Part shown: positions 63,519-64,000 of the stretch, one piece after another
How the letters are laid out: each line of letters opens with the position of its first letter
Numbering within the stretch: position 1 is the first letter of the stretch
Assembly: GCA_900078775.1 (NCBI GenBank)
Contig: LT549889.1
Coordinates: 124,001 to 188,000, forward strand
Direction: 5' to 3'
DNA length: 64,000 nucleotides
From: Mycolicibacterium aurum
GTDB taxonomy: Bacteria > Actinomycetota > Actinomycetes > Mycobacteriales > Mycobacteriaceae
Position numbers and translations under genes: made by a program
The notes under the pieces: model-generated
Databases searched by the model: none
What the model was told of the DNA's origin: nothing
What the model saw: only the letters and a program-made list of their open reading frames with translations

Positions 63519-64000
63519 GTGGATGCCACCCTGGTGCGGGAGAGCCCGTTTCTGACCGGCCATCACCAGCCCAACCGGATGGAGGTGGACGCGCCGGATC
63601 TGGTGATCCGCGGTCGGCTGCCCGACGACCTGGCCGGGGTGTTCTACCGTAACGGCGCCGAACCGCTGTACCCGCCGACCGACGAGGACTACCACTGGTT
63701 CGACGGCGACGGCATGGTCTACGCGTTCTTCATCGCCGACGGCCGGGTGTCCATGCGCAACCGCTGGGTGCGCACCGACAAATTCCTGCTCGAGCAGGGG
63801 GAGGGCCGGCGGCTGTTCGGGGTGCTGGGAAACCCGATGACCTCGGACCCCAAATCGCAGGGCACCCGGTACAACACCGCCAACACCAACGTCGTCATCC
63901 ATGGCGGCAAGCTGCTGGCGCTGATGGAGGGAGCGCCGCCGGTGGCGCTGGACCCGCGCTCGCTGGACACGCTGGGGGAACAGACCTACGGCGGGCTGAT
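63519..64000 (+). CDS. Carotenoid cleavage oxygenase, N-terminal part (cut by window end)
   Basis: The first 160 residues of a second RPE65/CCD family enzyme: DLAGVFYRNGAEPLYP, HWFDGDGMVYAFFI and NTNVVIHGGKLLALMEG match the family. The iron His ligands lie beyond the window end. The start is GTG 63519 after GAGGAGGAC. It is the fifth gene of the plus-strand operon, 36 bases after the aldehyde dehydrogenase gene, so cleavage product and aldehyde oxidation may be linked. Confidence 0.9.
   Translation, partial: MDATLVRESPFLTGHHQPNRMEVDAPDLVIRGRLPDDLAGVFYRNGAEPLYPPTDEDYHWFDGDGMVYAFFIADGRVSMRNRWVRTDKFLLEQGEGRRLFGVLGNPMTSDPKSQGTRYNTANTNVVIHGGKLLALMEGAPPVALDPRSLDTLGEQTYGGL

Overview
The window looks like chromosomal DNA of a rapid-growing mycobacterium or a close relative (Mycolicibacterium type). 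It is high in G+C, and it shows the gene order rplQ-truA / cutinases / ESX-4 (eccB4, mycP4, eccD4, eccC4, esxU, esxT) / rplM-rpsI / glmM that is known from the Rv3455c-Rv3439c region of M. tuberculosis. It also carries a complete mce operon. Compared with that backbone, two large accessory blocks appear inserted and a lipid/isoprenoid catabolic locus follows. All calls come from reading the sequence; no database search was run.

Layout. 1-5 kb: end of rplQ, truA, four tandem secreted cutinases, an EamA exporter and a divergent CGNR zinc-finger regulator. 5.5-17 kb: a tightly coupled nine-gene minus-strand block. It has an AAA/TPR/GAF/class III cyclase regulator upstream, then a ~261-aa protein that I read as an HK97-fold (encapsulin-like) shell, a polyprenyl diphosphate synthase, two small unknown proteins, a CrtC-like lipocalin-fold protein, an SCP2-like lipid carrier, a FAD desaturase/oxidase, and a Pro/Thr-rich disordered protein with a duplicated short helix. 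Seven of the eight downstream genes after the shell gene overlap their upstream neighbour by 4-8 bases. 17.5-27 kb: ESX-4. 27-37.6 kb: ethanolamine use (GAF regulator, hydrolase, TetR, acetaldehyde dehydrogenase, DUF779, glpK, permease, eutB, eutC). 37.6-47 kb: ribosomal protein operon, glmM, two ESX-associated-type genes, a secreted phosphatase-fold protein, a DEAD-box helicase, an LLM oxidoreductase and secreted proteins. 47-64 kb: a minus-strand operon P450-yrbEAB-mceABCDEF-D27-like isomerase-carotenoid oxygenase, divergent from a plus-strand operon SDR-Rieske oxygenase-TetR-aldehyde dehydrogenase-second carotenoid oxygenase (cut by the window end).

Most interesting. (1) The 5.5-12.6 kb block could be an undescribed protein-shell system for isoprenoid chemistry: shell, prenyl synthase, desaturase, hydratase-like protein, lipid carrier and a scaffold-like protein. 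The shell call is a fold-level inference. (2) The mce locus pairs a D27-like (DUF4033) isomerase with a carotenoid cleavage oxygenase in one operon, which recalls the first steps of plant strigolactone synthesis, with Mce as the likely importer. (3) Small repeats act at gene junctions: a 32-bp tandem unit builds two 10-codon mini-ORFs linked by TGATG between the aldehyde dehydrogenase and DUF779 genes; a 23-nt element occurs twice at the start of truA and once in frame inside a tetR gene; and the only possible truA start codons lie in the stem of a strong hairpin.
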